Positions 52,315 through 60,327 of a stretch of DNA of 64,000 bases are shown here, one piece after another. The stretch spans positions 62,001 to 126,000 of the forward strand of contig JADBKN010000051.1 of the NCBI GenBank assembly GCA_014896375.1. Direction: 5' to 3'. The notes under the pieces were generated by a model. That model was not told the DNA's origin. It saw only the letters and a program-made list of their open reading frames with translations, and made no database searches. Made by a program: the position numbers and the translations under genes. Source of the stretch: Bacillota bacterium. GTDB lineage: Bacteria > Bacillota > Sulfobacillia > RBS10-35 > Bu92. Numbering within the stretch: position 1 is the first letter of the stretch; every line of letters starts with the position of its first letter.

Positions 52315-52909
52315 GCCGGCGACGGCCCCTCCCTCGCCGCCGCCGCCGCCGTGCGCCGCTGGGCCGAGGCCGTCGCCTCCATGGAGGACGAGGCGCGCGC
52401 CTGGCTGCGCGCCCAGGGCATCGCCCCGGAGGACATGCGCATCGAGCACGCCCTGGACATGCGCTACGCCGGCCAGGAGCACACGGTGCGCGTACCGCTT
52501 CCGACCACCGCGCGCGGCGAGGGGCTGGAGGTCACGGCCGAGACCCTCTCCCGGGCCGTCGCGGACTTCCACGCGCTGCACGAGCGCGCCTACACCTTCC
52601 GCCTTGAGAATCCTGTGGAGATCGTGCACCTGCACGTGACGGCCGTCGGCCGCCTGGAGCGGCCGCCCCTCAAGCCGTGGCGCGGAGGCCGGGCCCGCCC
52701 CGCGCCCTCGGGGCGGCGGCCCGTCGACTGGGACGAGGACGGCGTCCGGGAGACACCCGTCTACGAGCGCCGCGACCTGCCGGCCGGCTGGGAGGCGCGC
52801 GGGCCCGTCGTGATCGAGGAGGACGAGTCGACGACGCTCGTCTTGCCCGGCCAGCGCGTCGCCGTCGACGACTTCGGCCACATCCTCATCGAAGAGGAGG
52901 GGGCGTGAC

Positions 52910-53986
52910 ATGGCGGGGCGCATCGACCCCTTCACGCTGGAGGTGATCAAGGCCGGCCTCGTGGCGGCGGGCGACGAGATGTTCCTCACGCTCGCGCGCA
53001 CGAGCCAGAGCCCGATCATCTACGAGGTGCTCGACTACGCGAGCGGCCTCACGGACGAGGAGGGCCGCCTCATCACGCAAGGGAACGGCGTGACGGGCTT
53101 CCTCGGCACGGTCGCCTCCGCCACGCGCGAGGCCATCGCCCGCCACCGCGGCACCTTCCGGCCCGGCGACGTCATCGCCGGCAACGACCCGTACGTGGGC
53201 GGCGGCACGCACCTCTCGGACGTCTCTCTCGTGATGCCGTACTTCTACAAGGGCGAGCTCATCGGCTTCGGCGCGAACAAGGCCCACTGGACGGAGATCG
53301 GCGGCGCCAACCCCGGCAGCTTCGCCACCGACACGCCGGACATCTTCAGCGAGGGCGTGCAGCTGCCGTTTGTGAAGATCGTCGAGGAGGGGCGCGAGAA
53401 CGAGGCGCTCCTCGCCACGCTCGCCGCCAACGTGCGCACGCCGGAGGCCACGCTCGGCGACTTCCGCGCGCAGTGGGCCGCGCTGCGCGTGGGCGAGCGG
53501 CGCATCCAGGCGCTCTGCGAGCGCTACGGCGTCGAGGCCGTGCGCGCCGCCATGCGCGACGTGATCGAACGCGGCGAGGCGCGCGCCCGCCAGGCCCTGG
53601 CGCGCCTCCCGCAGGGCGTCTTCGAGGCGGAGGACGTGATCGACGACGACGGCGTGACGGACGCGCCCATCCCCATCCGCGTGCGCGTGACGATCCGCGA
53701 CGGCCGCTTCATCGCCGACTTCACCGGCTCCAGCCCCGCGGTGCGCGGCTCGATCAACACCACCTGGGCGGGGCTCGAGGCCGGCGTGCGCACGGCGTAC
53801 AAGGCCGTCCTGCCGCCGGACCTGCCGGCCAACGAGGGTGAACCAAAAGACGAGCGGGAAACGGGACGAAAGCGGGATTTTTCGGCGCACAAGTTGAAGC
53901 GGAATGCGGGGTCCATGCGGAATGAGCGGGATCATGCGGAAAGGGCGCGCGTCAATCCAATGAAAAATTGCGCGTCTGCGCGATGA
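52910..53986 (+). pseudogene. hyuB: Hydantoinase/oxoprolinase subunit B, C-terminally truncated
   Basis: The frame opens at ATG 52910, one base after the hyuA stop, and has good HyuB sequence for about 307 residues (RIDPFTLEVIKAGLVAAGDEM, NDPYVGGGTHLSDVSLV, DFTGSSPAVRGSINTTW). HyuB is normally 520-580 residues. At about 53837 (LPANEG) the family sequence stops and 50 residues of basic, AT-richer sequence follow to the stop. The deletion removes the C-terminal half, so the product is most likely inactive. Confidence 0.85.
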
Positions 53987-54014
53987 GATCTTTTTCATCA
54001 AGGAGGCGACGGCG

Positions 54015-54612
54015 GTGCGTGAAACGATGAAGGGGTGGGCGTTCGCCCCCTGGCGGTCTTCGGCCTCCTGGCCCTGAGTGCGTGCGGAGCGGAACGAAAA
54101 ACAAGGGGCGCCTTCGGAGGGGGGGCGCGGAGTCGGTGACGGTGATGCTCGACTGGTATCCGAACACGAACCACCCTCGGCCTGTGTACTGGGCTCGGGA
54201 GAAAGGGCTGTTCGCGGCGGAGGGCTGGACGTGTCGATCGTCCAGCCGGGGAAAGCGGGTGGCGCAGGCGGTGCGCCGGTCGGGCGGATTTCGGTTACAG
54301 CTATCAGGAAGAGGTGACGTATGCCCGGGCGAGCGGCGTGCCGGTCGTGTCGCTGGGGACGCTGTATCAGCACAACACGTCGGCGTTTGCCGCGCTGAAA
54401 GAGGCGGGCATCCGCTCGGTCCGGGACTTCGAGGGGAAGCGCTACGGGGGCTGGGGACGCCGACGGAGTGAGGCGGTGCTCGGGCGCTCATGACCAACAA
54501 TACGGCGCCGATTTTTCCGGAAGGTGAAAGATGATCGTCCTCGGGCAGTGGCGGATTTTTTTTGCCACGATCGGCAAGGAAGCGGATTTTGAGTGGATCT
54601 ACTACGGCTGGG
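54015..54612 (+). pseudogene. Frameshifted ThiY/NMT1-like substrate-binding lipoprotein remnant
   Basis: After AAGGAGGCGAC, the pieces LAVFGLLALSACGAE (signal peptide and lipobox), VTVMLDWYPNTNH, LDVSIVQPGKAG, ADFGYSYQEEVTYARASGVPV, SLGTLYQHNTSAFAALKEAGI, KRYGGWG and FFATIGKEADFEWIYYGWDG occur in order but in different frames. This is the layout of ThiY, which binds a pyrimidine precursor of thiamine. At least four frameshifts. No TPP riboswitch is visible upstream. It stops abruptly at 54612 in the next fragment. Confidence 0.8.
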
Positions 54613-54928
54613 ACGGCGCCAGGTGGACGGCGCCGTGGCCGCGCTGGATGCGTTGCCGGACGTGTGCGCGGCCGTGGCCGGGCGGGTGCCGGTGCTCTTC
54701 GACAGCGGCGTGCGCCGCGCCGCGGACGTGCTGAAGGCGCTGGCGCTGGGCGCGCGGGCGGTGCTCGTGGGGCGGCCGTACCTCTACGCCATGGCGGTGG
54801 CGGGGGAGGCCGGCGTGCGCATGGTGATCCGGAACCTCATGGCGGAGCTGGACCTCACCCTCGGGCTCTGCGGACTTGCGTCCGTCGCGGACGTGGACCG
54901 CGGGCTGGTGACGGAGGCGCGCGCATGA
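54613..54928 (+). pseudogene. C-terminal fragment of a FMN-dependent alpha-hydroxy acid dehydrogenase/oxidase
   Basis: About 105 residues reading RQVDGAVAALDALPDVCAAV, VPVLFDSGVRRAADVLKALALGARAVLVGRPYLY and NLMAELDLTLGLCGLASV, the last third of lactate oxidase-like enzymes including the phosphate-binding DSGVR and GR. The N-terminal two thirds are missing; the fragment joins directly to the ThiY remnant. It ends in a 4-bp overlap with the next gene. Confidence 0.85.
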
Positions 54929-55890
54929 CCGGGACGGGCGGCATGGAGGCGGAGCCGGAGCGCGGCGGCGCGGGCGGCACGCGCACGCACGCGGGGCGCG
55001 TGGAAGCCGGCGGCCCCAGCCGCGCGGTGCTCATCACGGGGGCGTCCAGCGGGATCGGTCTCGCCTGCGCGCACCGCCTGGCTGGGCTGGGCTTCCTCGT
55101 CTTCGCGGGCGTGCGCAGCGAGGCGGGCGAACACGCCGCCCGCGCCCTGGGACCGAGCGTCCTCCCCGTCCGCCTCGACCTCCTCGACGCCGCCGCCGTC
55201 CGCGCGGCCGCGGATCAGGTGGCGTCGGAGCTTTCGCAGCGCGCGGTCCCGGGGCTGGCGGGCCTCGTCAACAACGCCGGCGTGGCCGTCGCCGGCCCGC
55301 TGGAGTTCCTGCCCGTAGAGGCCTTCCGGGAACAGATGGAGATCAACGTCACGGGGCAGTTGGCCGTCACGCAGGCGTTCCTGCCGCTCCTCCGCCGCGC
55401 CGACCCGCCGGCGCGCATCGTCTTCATGGGCTCCGTCTCGGGGCTGCTGGCGCTGCCCTTCATGGGGCCCTACTCCGCCTCCAAGTTCGCGCTGGAGGCG
55501 CTCGCCGACAGCCTCCGCCTGGAACTGCTTCCCTGGGGCATCCACGTGGCGCTGATCGAGCCGGGCAGCGTGCGTACGCCGATCTGGCAGAAGGGCGCGG
55601 CGCTCGCCCAGCGGATGGCGGACCGCTTCCCGCCGGAGGCGGAGAGGCTCTACGGAAGAGCCATGCGGGCCGTCCAGCGTTACGCCGCGCGCCTTGGCGA
55701 GACGGGCATCGCGCCGGAAGAGGTGGCCCGCGCCGTGGCGCACGCACTCACGGCGCCGCGCCCGCGGACGCGGTACCTCGTCGCGCCGCCGCGCCGCGCG
55801 CGCACCACGCGGCTCCTGAGGTGGCTGCCGGACCGCGTCCGGGATCGCCTTCTGACGAAAGGGCTGCGGCTGTCGCGCGGGCGCGACTGA
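54925..55890 (+). CDS. SDR family NAD(P)-dependent oxidoreductase
   Basis: A 321-residue classical short-chain dehydrogenase. TGASSGIG at residues 36-43, NNAG near 115, catalytic Ser in GSVSG and the Y-x-x-x-K as YSASK. The N-terminal 30 residues are a disordered Gly-rich leader, so a later start is possible; ATG 54925 is kept because it overlaps the upstream fragment in ATGA fashion. The basic C terminus resembles 3-ketosteroid or retinol-type SDRs. Substrate unknown. Confidence 0.85.
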   Translation: MTGTGGMEAEPERGGAGGTRTHAGRVEAGGPSRAVLITGASSGIGLACAHRLAGLGFLVFAGVRSEAGEHAARALGPSVLPVRLDLLDAAAVRAAADQVASELSQRAVPGLAGLVNNAGVAVAGPLEFLPVEAFREQMEINVTGQLAVTQAFLPLLRRADPPARIVFMGSVSGLLALPFMGPYSASKFALEALADSLRLELLPWGIHVALIEPGSVRTPIWQKGAALAQRMADRFPPEAERLYGRAMRAVQRYAARLGETGIAPEEVARAVAHALTAPRPRTRYLVAPPRRARTTRLLRWLPDRVRDRLLTKGLRLSRGRD

Positions 55891-55907
55891 ACCGCCGACC
55901 GTGTCCC

Positions 55908-56411
55908 TCAGGCTTCCGGCGCGGGCATCCCCATCGCCGCCCACTCGTCCTTGGACGGACCGTAGATCCCGGGGACGCTCAGGCCGGCCTGGCGCATGAG
56001 CACCGTCATCTGGCCCCGGTGGTGGATCTGGTGCCGGATTAGAGTCGTCAGGACCTCCGCCCCCGTCCACACCTGCCCATACATCTTGCGGGTCTCCGAC
56101 AGCGTGGCGTCCGTCCACTGCTGGCGCAGCGCCTCCGTGAAGGCCGCGCTCGCCCGGCTGTACGCCTCCGCGATCTCCCGCGCGCTCGCCGGCGCGGGGC
56201 CGTCCTCGCCGGGGGCGGAAAACTTTAGCCCGGCGTGGGTCATCATCTCGTGAATGGTGCCGACGATGTGCCACGCCAAGCGGCCGAGGGTGCGATGCCC
56301 CGGCGCCACGCTCTGCGCAAGGGAATCGTCGGTGAGCCGGCCGAGCAGCTTCTGGGTGCGAGCCGCCTCGCCCTTCCAGTCCTTGAGAAACTCCGTGATC
56401 GTTCGATACAT
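55908..56411 (-). CDS. DinB family protein
   Basis: A 167-residue four-helix protein. Metal ligands in GRLAWHIVGTIHEMMTHAG and in LIRHQIHHRGQMTVLMRQAG. The C-terminal SVPGIYGPSKDEW is common in the DinB/DUF664-like branch. The ATG at 56411 follows GGGAGGATCGACC. Function unknown; bacillithiol-dependent transfer is one option for the fold. Confidence 0.86.
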   Translation of the reverse strand: MYRTITEFLKDWKGEAARTQKLLGRLTDDSLAQSVAPGHRTLGRLAWHIVGTIHEMMTHAGLKFSAPGEDGPAPASAREIAEAYSRASAAFTEALRQQWTDATLSETRKMYGQVWTGAEVLTTLIRHQIHHRGQMTVLMRQAGLSVPGIYGPSKDEWAAMGMPAPEA

Positions 56412-56472
56412 GGTCGATCCTCCCTGTCGGACACGATCGCCCAAGCCTCGAGTCGGCCTCGGCTGGGCCCAG

Positions 56473-56988
56473 TCAGTCGCCTTCTTGCTCCAACTCGCGC
56501 AGAATCCGGCTCAGGGCCCCCGTGAACACGCCGTCGATGTCGCACACGATGATGTCCAGGTCGTCCACAGCGCGCAATTCCTCCGCGTAGACGTGCGCCA
56601 CGTCCTCCTTGGAGAGGCCGCCCACGCCGGTCCCCAAAGCCGGCAGCGCCAGCCTGCGCACCCCCAGGCGGCGCGCCGTGCGCAGCACCTCCTGCAGGCA
56701 GCGGCGCACGCTGTCCAGGTCCGCCGGCTCCGCCGGCTGCACCATGGTCACAGCGTGCAGCACCCACTTCGCCGGCAGGCGGCCGGCGCCGGTCACGTAC
56801 ACGCTGCCGCGCGGGAACGGCCCGCCGTGCTCCCGCACGCGCTGCAGCGCCTCCGCTTCGATGATCTGGCCGCCCGCGCGGCGGATCGCGCCCGCCACGC
56901 CGCCGCCCAGCGTGCCCACGCCGTTGGCGGCGTTCACGATGGCATCCGCCTCGATCGTGGTCAGATCGGCCTGCCGCACAGTGAGCAT
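56473..56988 (-). CDS. Macro domain protein
   Basis: A 171-residue single-domain protein. ADP-ribose-binding blocks: ADAIVNAANGVGTLGGGVAGAI near residues 15-36 (the catalytic-type N-A-A-N and GGGVA) and LALPALGTGVGGLSKED near 116-132. Macro proteins bind or hydrolyse ADP-ribose or O-acetyl-ADP-ribose. The ATG at 56988 has GGGGAGAGAGCG upstream. The MoaD-like gene ends 31 bp upstream on the same strand, so they may be co-transcribed. Confidence 0.87.
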   Translation of the reverse strand: MLTVRQADLTTIEADAIVNAANGVGTLGGGVAGAIRRAGGQIIEAEALQRVREHGGPFPRGSVYVTGAGRLPAKWVLHAVTMVQPAEPADLDSVRRCLQEVLRTARRLGVRRLALPALGTGVGGLSKEDVAHVYAEELRAVDDLDIIVCDIDGVFTGALSRILRELEQEGD

Positions 56989-57019
56989 CGCTCTCTCCCC
57001 CTTCATGACGGATCGGACG

Positions 57020-57310
57020 CTACGGCGGCGCGGCGCCGCCGGACACGGCGCGCAGGATCCAGACCTCGCCGGCGCCGTCGAGGGGGAGCGCCAGCCCGCC
57101 GTCCATGCGCGCGTTGCACTCCCCCACGAAGATGTTCACGTGCGGGCGGATCGCGCCATCGGACTCCACCAACCGGTGCCGGATCCCGGGGATGCGCCGG
57201 TCCAGGGCGTCGATCAGTTCGCCGACCGTGGCCGCGCCCGCCACCTCGACCTCCGTCCCGTCGAGGCCCATCAACTGGGCGAGGTCGCGCGGCAGGTGCA
57301 CCCAGATCAC
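57020..57310 (-). CDS. MoaD/ThiS-like ubiquitin-fold protein with a four-residue extension after Gly-Gly
   Basis: A 96-residue beta-grasp protein: VIWVHLPRDLAQLMGLDG at the start, VGELIDALDRRIPGIRHRLV, then PHVNIFVGECNAR. The C terminus reads VSGGAAPP: the typical VSGG of MoaD is followed by Ala-Ala-Pro-Pro. In MoaD, ThiS and SAMPs the Gly-Gly is terminal and is activated by adenylation; extension would need proteolytic trimming, or the protein is not a sulfur carrier. The GTG start overlaps the BNR protein stop by 4 bp. Genes of this pair often occur together, so a joint role is likely. Confidence 0.82.
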   Translation of the reverse strand: MIWVHLPRDLAQLMGLDGTEVEVAGAATVGELIDALDRRIPGIRHRLVESDGAIRPHVNIFVGECNARMDGGLALPLDGAGEVWILRAVSGGAAPP

Positions 57311-58404
57311 GCGGGACGCGCCGCCTCGATGGACACGATGCGCGGCAGATCGCGCGCGACCTCCATCCACGACTCGCCCTCGTCGAAAGAGGCGTAGACG
57401 CTGCCGGACGTCGTCCCGAAGTAGAGGCCGGCCGGGTCGGCATCGTCCGCGGCGAACGCGTCGCGCATGACTCCCACATAGCTCGGTTCGGCAAGCCCCT
57501 CCCGGAGTTCCCGCCAGGTCCCGCCGGCGTCGTCCGTGCGCCACACGGCCAGGCGCTCGTTGGGGAAGCGGCGCCGCTCCGCGCTGATCAGCGGGATGAC
57601 GTACGCCGTGTCCGGCTTGCGCGGGTGGGCCACGACGGGGAAGCCGAAGTTCGCTGGCAGCCCGGCGTCGATCGGCTGCCAGTGCTCGCCGCCGTCGTCC
57701 GACCGGTACACGCCCCCGTGGTTCTGGAGATACAGCCGCCCGCGCTGGACGGAGCTGGCACTGACCTTGTGCACGCACTGGCCGGCTTCCGGAAACTGCT
57801 GGTCCTCCGGCATGAACTCGGCCCGGATGCCCCGGTTGACGGGGCGCCAGGTCTCGCCGGCGTCGTCGGAGCGGTAGATCCCGCCGGTGGAGCAGGCGAT
57901 GAACATGCAGCGCTCGTCGAACGGGTCGAGCACGATGGTGTGTAGGCACTTGCCCCCGTTGCCCGGCCACCACGAGTCGTGGGTGGGGTGGCGTCGCAGC
58001 GAGGCCACCTCGGTCCAGGTCTCCGCCTCATCGTCCGAGACGAAGAGGCCGCTCGCCTCCACGCCGGCGTACAGCCGGTGGGGCTCCCCCTCCCTTCCCG
58101 GGGTGATGTGCCAGACGCGCGTCACCTTTTCGGGATCGCCCTCCGGGTACGCGGGCGGCGTGCCGCCGCGGTCCCACGTGCGGCCGAAGTCGTCCGAGCG
58201 CCGCACCGAGGGGCCGTAGAACGGCGAGTTGGCCGCCGCGTACAGCACGCCGGTGCGGCGGTCCTGGACGAGATGGAGGATCTCCCACCCCTCCATCAGA
58301 GGTCCTTCCAAGGACCACCGGCCCCTTCCCCGGTGGTGCGCCATGAACGCGCCCTTCGAGGTTCCGATGAGGATCGTGACGTCTCGTCCCGCTATTGCGA
58401 CCAC
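57307..58404 (-). CDS. BNR/sialidase-like beta-propeller protein
   Basis: A 365-residue cytoplasmic beta-propeller with repeated Asp-box motifs: RSDDFGRTWDRGG, SDDEAETWTEVA, RSDDAGETWRPVN, RSDDGGEHWQPID, RTDDAGGTWREL and SFDEGESWMEVA. Six repeats fit a six-bladed propeller. It is usually annotated as exo-alpha-sialidase or glycosyl hydrolase, but there is no signal peptide and no sialidase active site, so enzymatic activity is doubtful. The start is given as GTG 58404; GGAGG lies directly against it, so the true start could be a few codons downstream. Coupled to the MoaD-like gene. Confidence 0.82.
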   Translation of the reverse strand: MVAIAGRDVTILIGTSKGAFMAHHRGRGRWSLEGPLMEGWEILHLVQDRRTGVLYAAANSPFYGPSVRRSDDFGRTWDRGGTPPAYPEGDPEKVTRVWHITPGREGEPHRLYAGVEASGLFVSDDEAETWTEVASLRRHPTHDSWWPGNGGKCLHTIVLDPFDERCMFIACSTGGIYRSDDAGETWRPVNRGIRAEFMPEDQQFPEAGQCVHKVSASSVQRGRLYLQNHGGVYRSDDGGEHWQPIDAGLPANFGFPVVAHPRKPDTAYVIPLISAERRRFPNERLAVWRTDDAGGTWRELREGLAEPSYVGVMRDAFAADDADPAGLYFGTTSGSVYASFDEGESWMEVARDLPRIVSIEAARPA

Positions 58405-58507
58405 CTCCGGGGCTTGGATTCGCCTTCGCCGCCGCGTGCCCTGCGGCCGGCCTGCGATTCGCGCCTGAGGCGCCGGTCTTCACGACTGCCGCCTCCCATG
58501 CGGGCCG

Positions 58508-59260
58508 TCAACCGGCGGCCGCGGCGCCTGCCAACACGCGTTCCACGTCATTTTCCACGGGCACGAAGAAGCTCAGCCCGCTCGCCACCACGAGCCCGCC
58601 GATGAGAAACCACAGCGCCGACAGCGGCAGGTGGACCATCAGCGCCCCGAAGAGGGACACACCGACGGGGCCCGTGAACGTGCTGAACGCGCCGAGCGCG
58701 CCCGCCATGCGCCCGCGCATGGACTCCGGGACCACGCTCAGGAAGAGGGCGGACAGGGATCCGTTCAGCAGGCCGACAGCGACGCCGCCGACGACGATCA
58801 GGGACGTGTCCCAGACGGCGTTCGGCCAGAGGCCCACCGCCCCCACGCAGACGCCCAGGGCCGTCAGCCCGCCGGCCAGGATGGTCTTCAGCTGCGCCCG
58901 CTCCGCCACCGCTCCCAGGACCATGCCGCCCGCGATGGCGCCGGCCGCGAACCCGCCGCTCATCACGCCCAGAAGGAAGGAGCCGCCGTGCATGGGCCCC
59001 TTCACCCACGCCGTGAGGATGATGTCGAGCGGCACCAGGGCGAAGTTGGCGACGCACGCGGCGAGGAGGATGCGCAGGATCAGACGGGAGCGGAAGCCGA
59101 GCCGCAGCCCGGCAAGCCACTCTTGGACCAGGCCGCTCGCCCCCCGACGCTCGACGGCCTCTTCCCGCACGCAAATGAACAGCAGGCTCGTCACAGAAAC
59201 CACGAAAGACAGACTGACGCGGACAGACTCCTGCACTTCGGCGCCCCGCCCGCAATACAC
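58508..59260 (-). pseudogene. MFS transporter, C-terminal half only
   Basis: About 245 residues with the second half of an MFS protein: a central loop LRLGFRSRLILRILLAAC, six helices, VVPESMRGRMAGALGAFSTF (a motif A repeat in loop 8-9), ending VPVENDVERVL. The N-terminal six helices are absent; sequence upstream of about 59250 is that of the yhbH promoter side. Most likely a 5'-truncated gene. Confidence 0.72.
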
Positions 59261-59283
59261 ATGGCGAAAAGAGTGAAACCGGG

Positions 59284-60327
59284 GTGGCCGACATGATCGC
59301 CGACCGGATCTCCCAGGACGTTCAGCGGCACAAGGAACGGGTGCGAGAGGCTCTCAAGAGCCGCCTGCCGGAGGTCGTGGCGCGGGAGGACATCGTCACC
59401 GCCCCCACCGGGCGACGCCTGCGCGTGCCGGTGCGCTTCCTCGACGACGTCCGCTTCCGGCCGGCCCCGCCGGCCGGGGACGACGCCACGCCAGCGGCGG
59501 GGGGCGAGGGCCTGCCGGGCCTCGACCACGAGGAGCCGGCCGTCGAGGTCGAGCTCACGCTGGAGGAGATCGCCGACCTCCTCTTTGAGACGCTGCGGCT
59601 GCCCAATCTGCAACCCAAGACCGCCGAAGACGAGACCCCGCAGGAGGCGGTCGAGGGCGTGGCGCGGCAGGGGCCGGCGCCGCGCCTCGACCGGCGCCGC
59701 ACGCTGTTGGAGCGCCTGAAGACGGGCGGCCCCCTGCGCGAGGACCACCTGCGCTTCCGCGACGCCCGCCCCCGCCCGCGCCCCGTGGCGCGCGCGGTCG
59801 TGGTCTTCGTGCGCGACGCCAGCGGCAGCATGGACGACGACAAACGCTTCCGCGTGCGCGCGGCCGCCTTCTGGACGCTCTCCTGGCTGCGCAGGCAGTA
59901 CCCGCACGTGGAGAGCGCGTTCGTCGTCCACGACACCGCCGCCGAGGAGGTCGACGAGCACGCCTTCTTCCACGTGGGCGTCATGGGGGGCACGCTGATC
60001 TCCACGGGCCTCGAGCTGGCGGCCGAGATCCTGGAGGCGCGCTACCCCCGCCAGGAGTGGAACCGCTACGTGCTCTTCTTCAGTGACGGCGAGAACTGGC
60101 CCGGCGACCGCGAGGATCTCATCGCGGCCGTGCGCCGCCTCCACGAGGCCTGCGAGCTCGTGGCGTACGGTGAGGTGGAGGCGGGTCGCGGGCCGCACCG
60201 GGCCCTGGACATCCTGCAGCCTTTGGCCGCGCAGCTGCCGCGCTACCGCGCCGGCACGATCCGCCACCCGGCCGAGGTGGCCGGCTGGCTCGGCGCCGTG
60301 TTCGGAGGTGGCGGCCATGTGGCGTGA
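59284..60327 (+). CDS. yhbH: YhbH / DUF444 family protein
   Basis: A 347-residue protein (344 from ATG 59293). The N terminus DVQRHKERVREALKSRLPEV and the VWA-like core VVFVRDASGSMDDDKRFRVRAAAFW with YVLFFSDGENWPGD match YhbH/YeaH, including the metal-ion-adhesion DxSxS-like site (DASGS). Start: GTG 59284 or ATG 59293; neither has a strong SD. In spore formers yhbH acts with prkA and spoVR, here in the order yhbH-spoVR-prkA. YhbH is needed for normal sporulation or nitrogen-stress responses. Confidence 0.9.
   Translation: MADMIADRISQDVQRHKERVREALKSRLPEVVAREDIVTAPTGRRLRVPVRFLDDVRFRPAPPAGDDATPAAGGEGLPGLDHEEPAVEVELTLEEIADLLFETLRLPNLQPKTAEDETPQEAVEGVARQGPAPRLDRRRTLLERLKTGGPLREDHLRFRDARPRPRPVARAVVVFVRDASGSMDDDKRFRVRAAAFWTLSWLRRQYPHVESAFVVHDTAAEEVDEHAFFHVGVMGGTLISTGLELAAEILEARYPRQEWNRYVLFFSDGENWPGDREDLIAAVRRLHEACELVAYGEVEAGRGPHRALDILQPLAAQLPRYRAGTIRHPAEVAGWLGAVFGGGGHVA

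Larger units (their letters stand above)
50265..52908 (+). pseudogene. hyuA: Hydantoinase/oxoprolinase subunit A, disrupted
   Basis: The N terminus (TTG 50265: RIATDIGGTFTDLVGLDPAT, residues 1-50) and the rest from 50849 on (EIGRANRPDLYNMLYEKPKP, GGRYLMQSGGGTMDFADA, VALDIGGTTAKASLVEDG) are good HyuA sequence. Between them about 65-70 residues of the family are gone, including the usual HGTTVATNALLER block, replaced by 430 bp that match dppD in reverse and break the frame. The intact downstream part is open from 50884 to 52908. A 57-bp in-frame tandem repeat also enlarges the protein. HyuA/HyuB hydrolyse ATP-dependently hydantoins or 5-oxoproline. An assembly error is possible. Confidence 0.85.

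Noticed and set aside
53984-53986. In-frame UGA Sec codon at the end of hyuB
   Set aside because: The family sequence has already stopped at about 53837, and nothing after the TGA resumes a known protein.
53838-54015. TPP riboswitch before the ThiY-like remnant
   Set aside because: The conserved CTGAGA and ACCTGAT blocks of the TPP element are absent.
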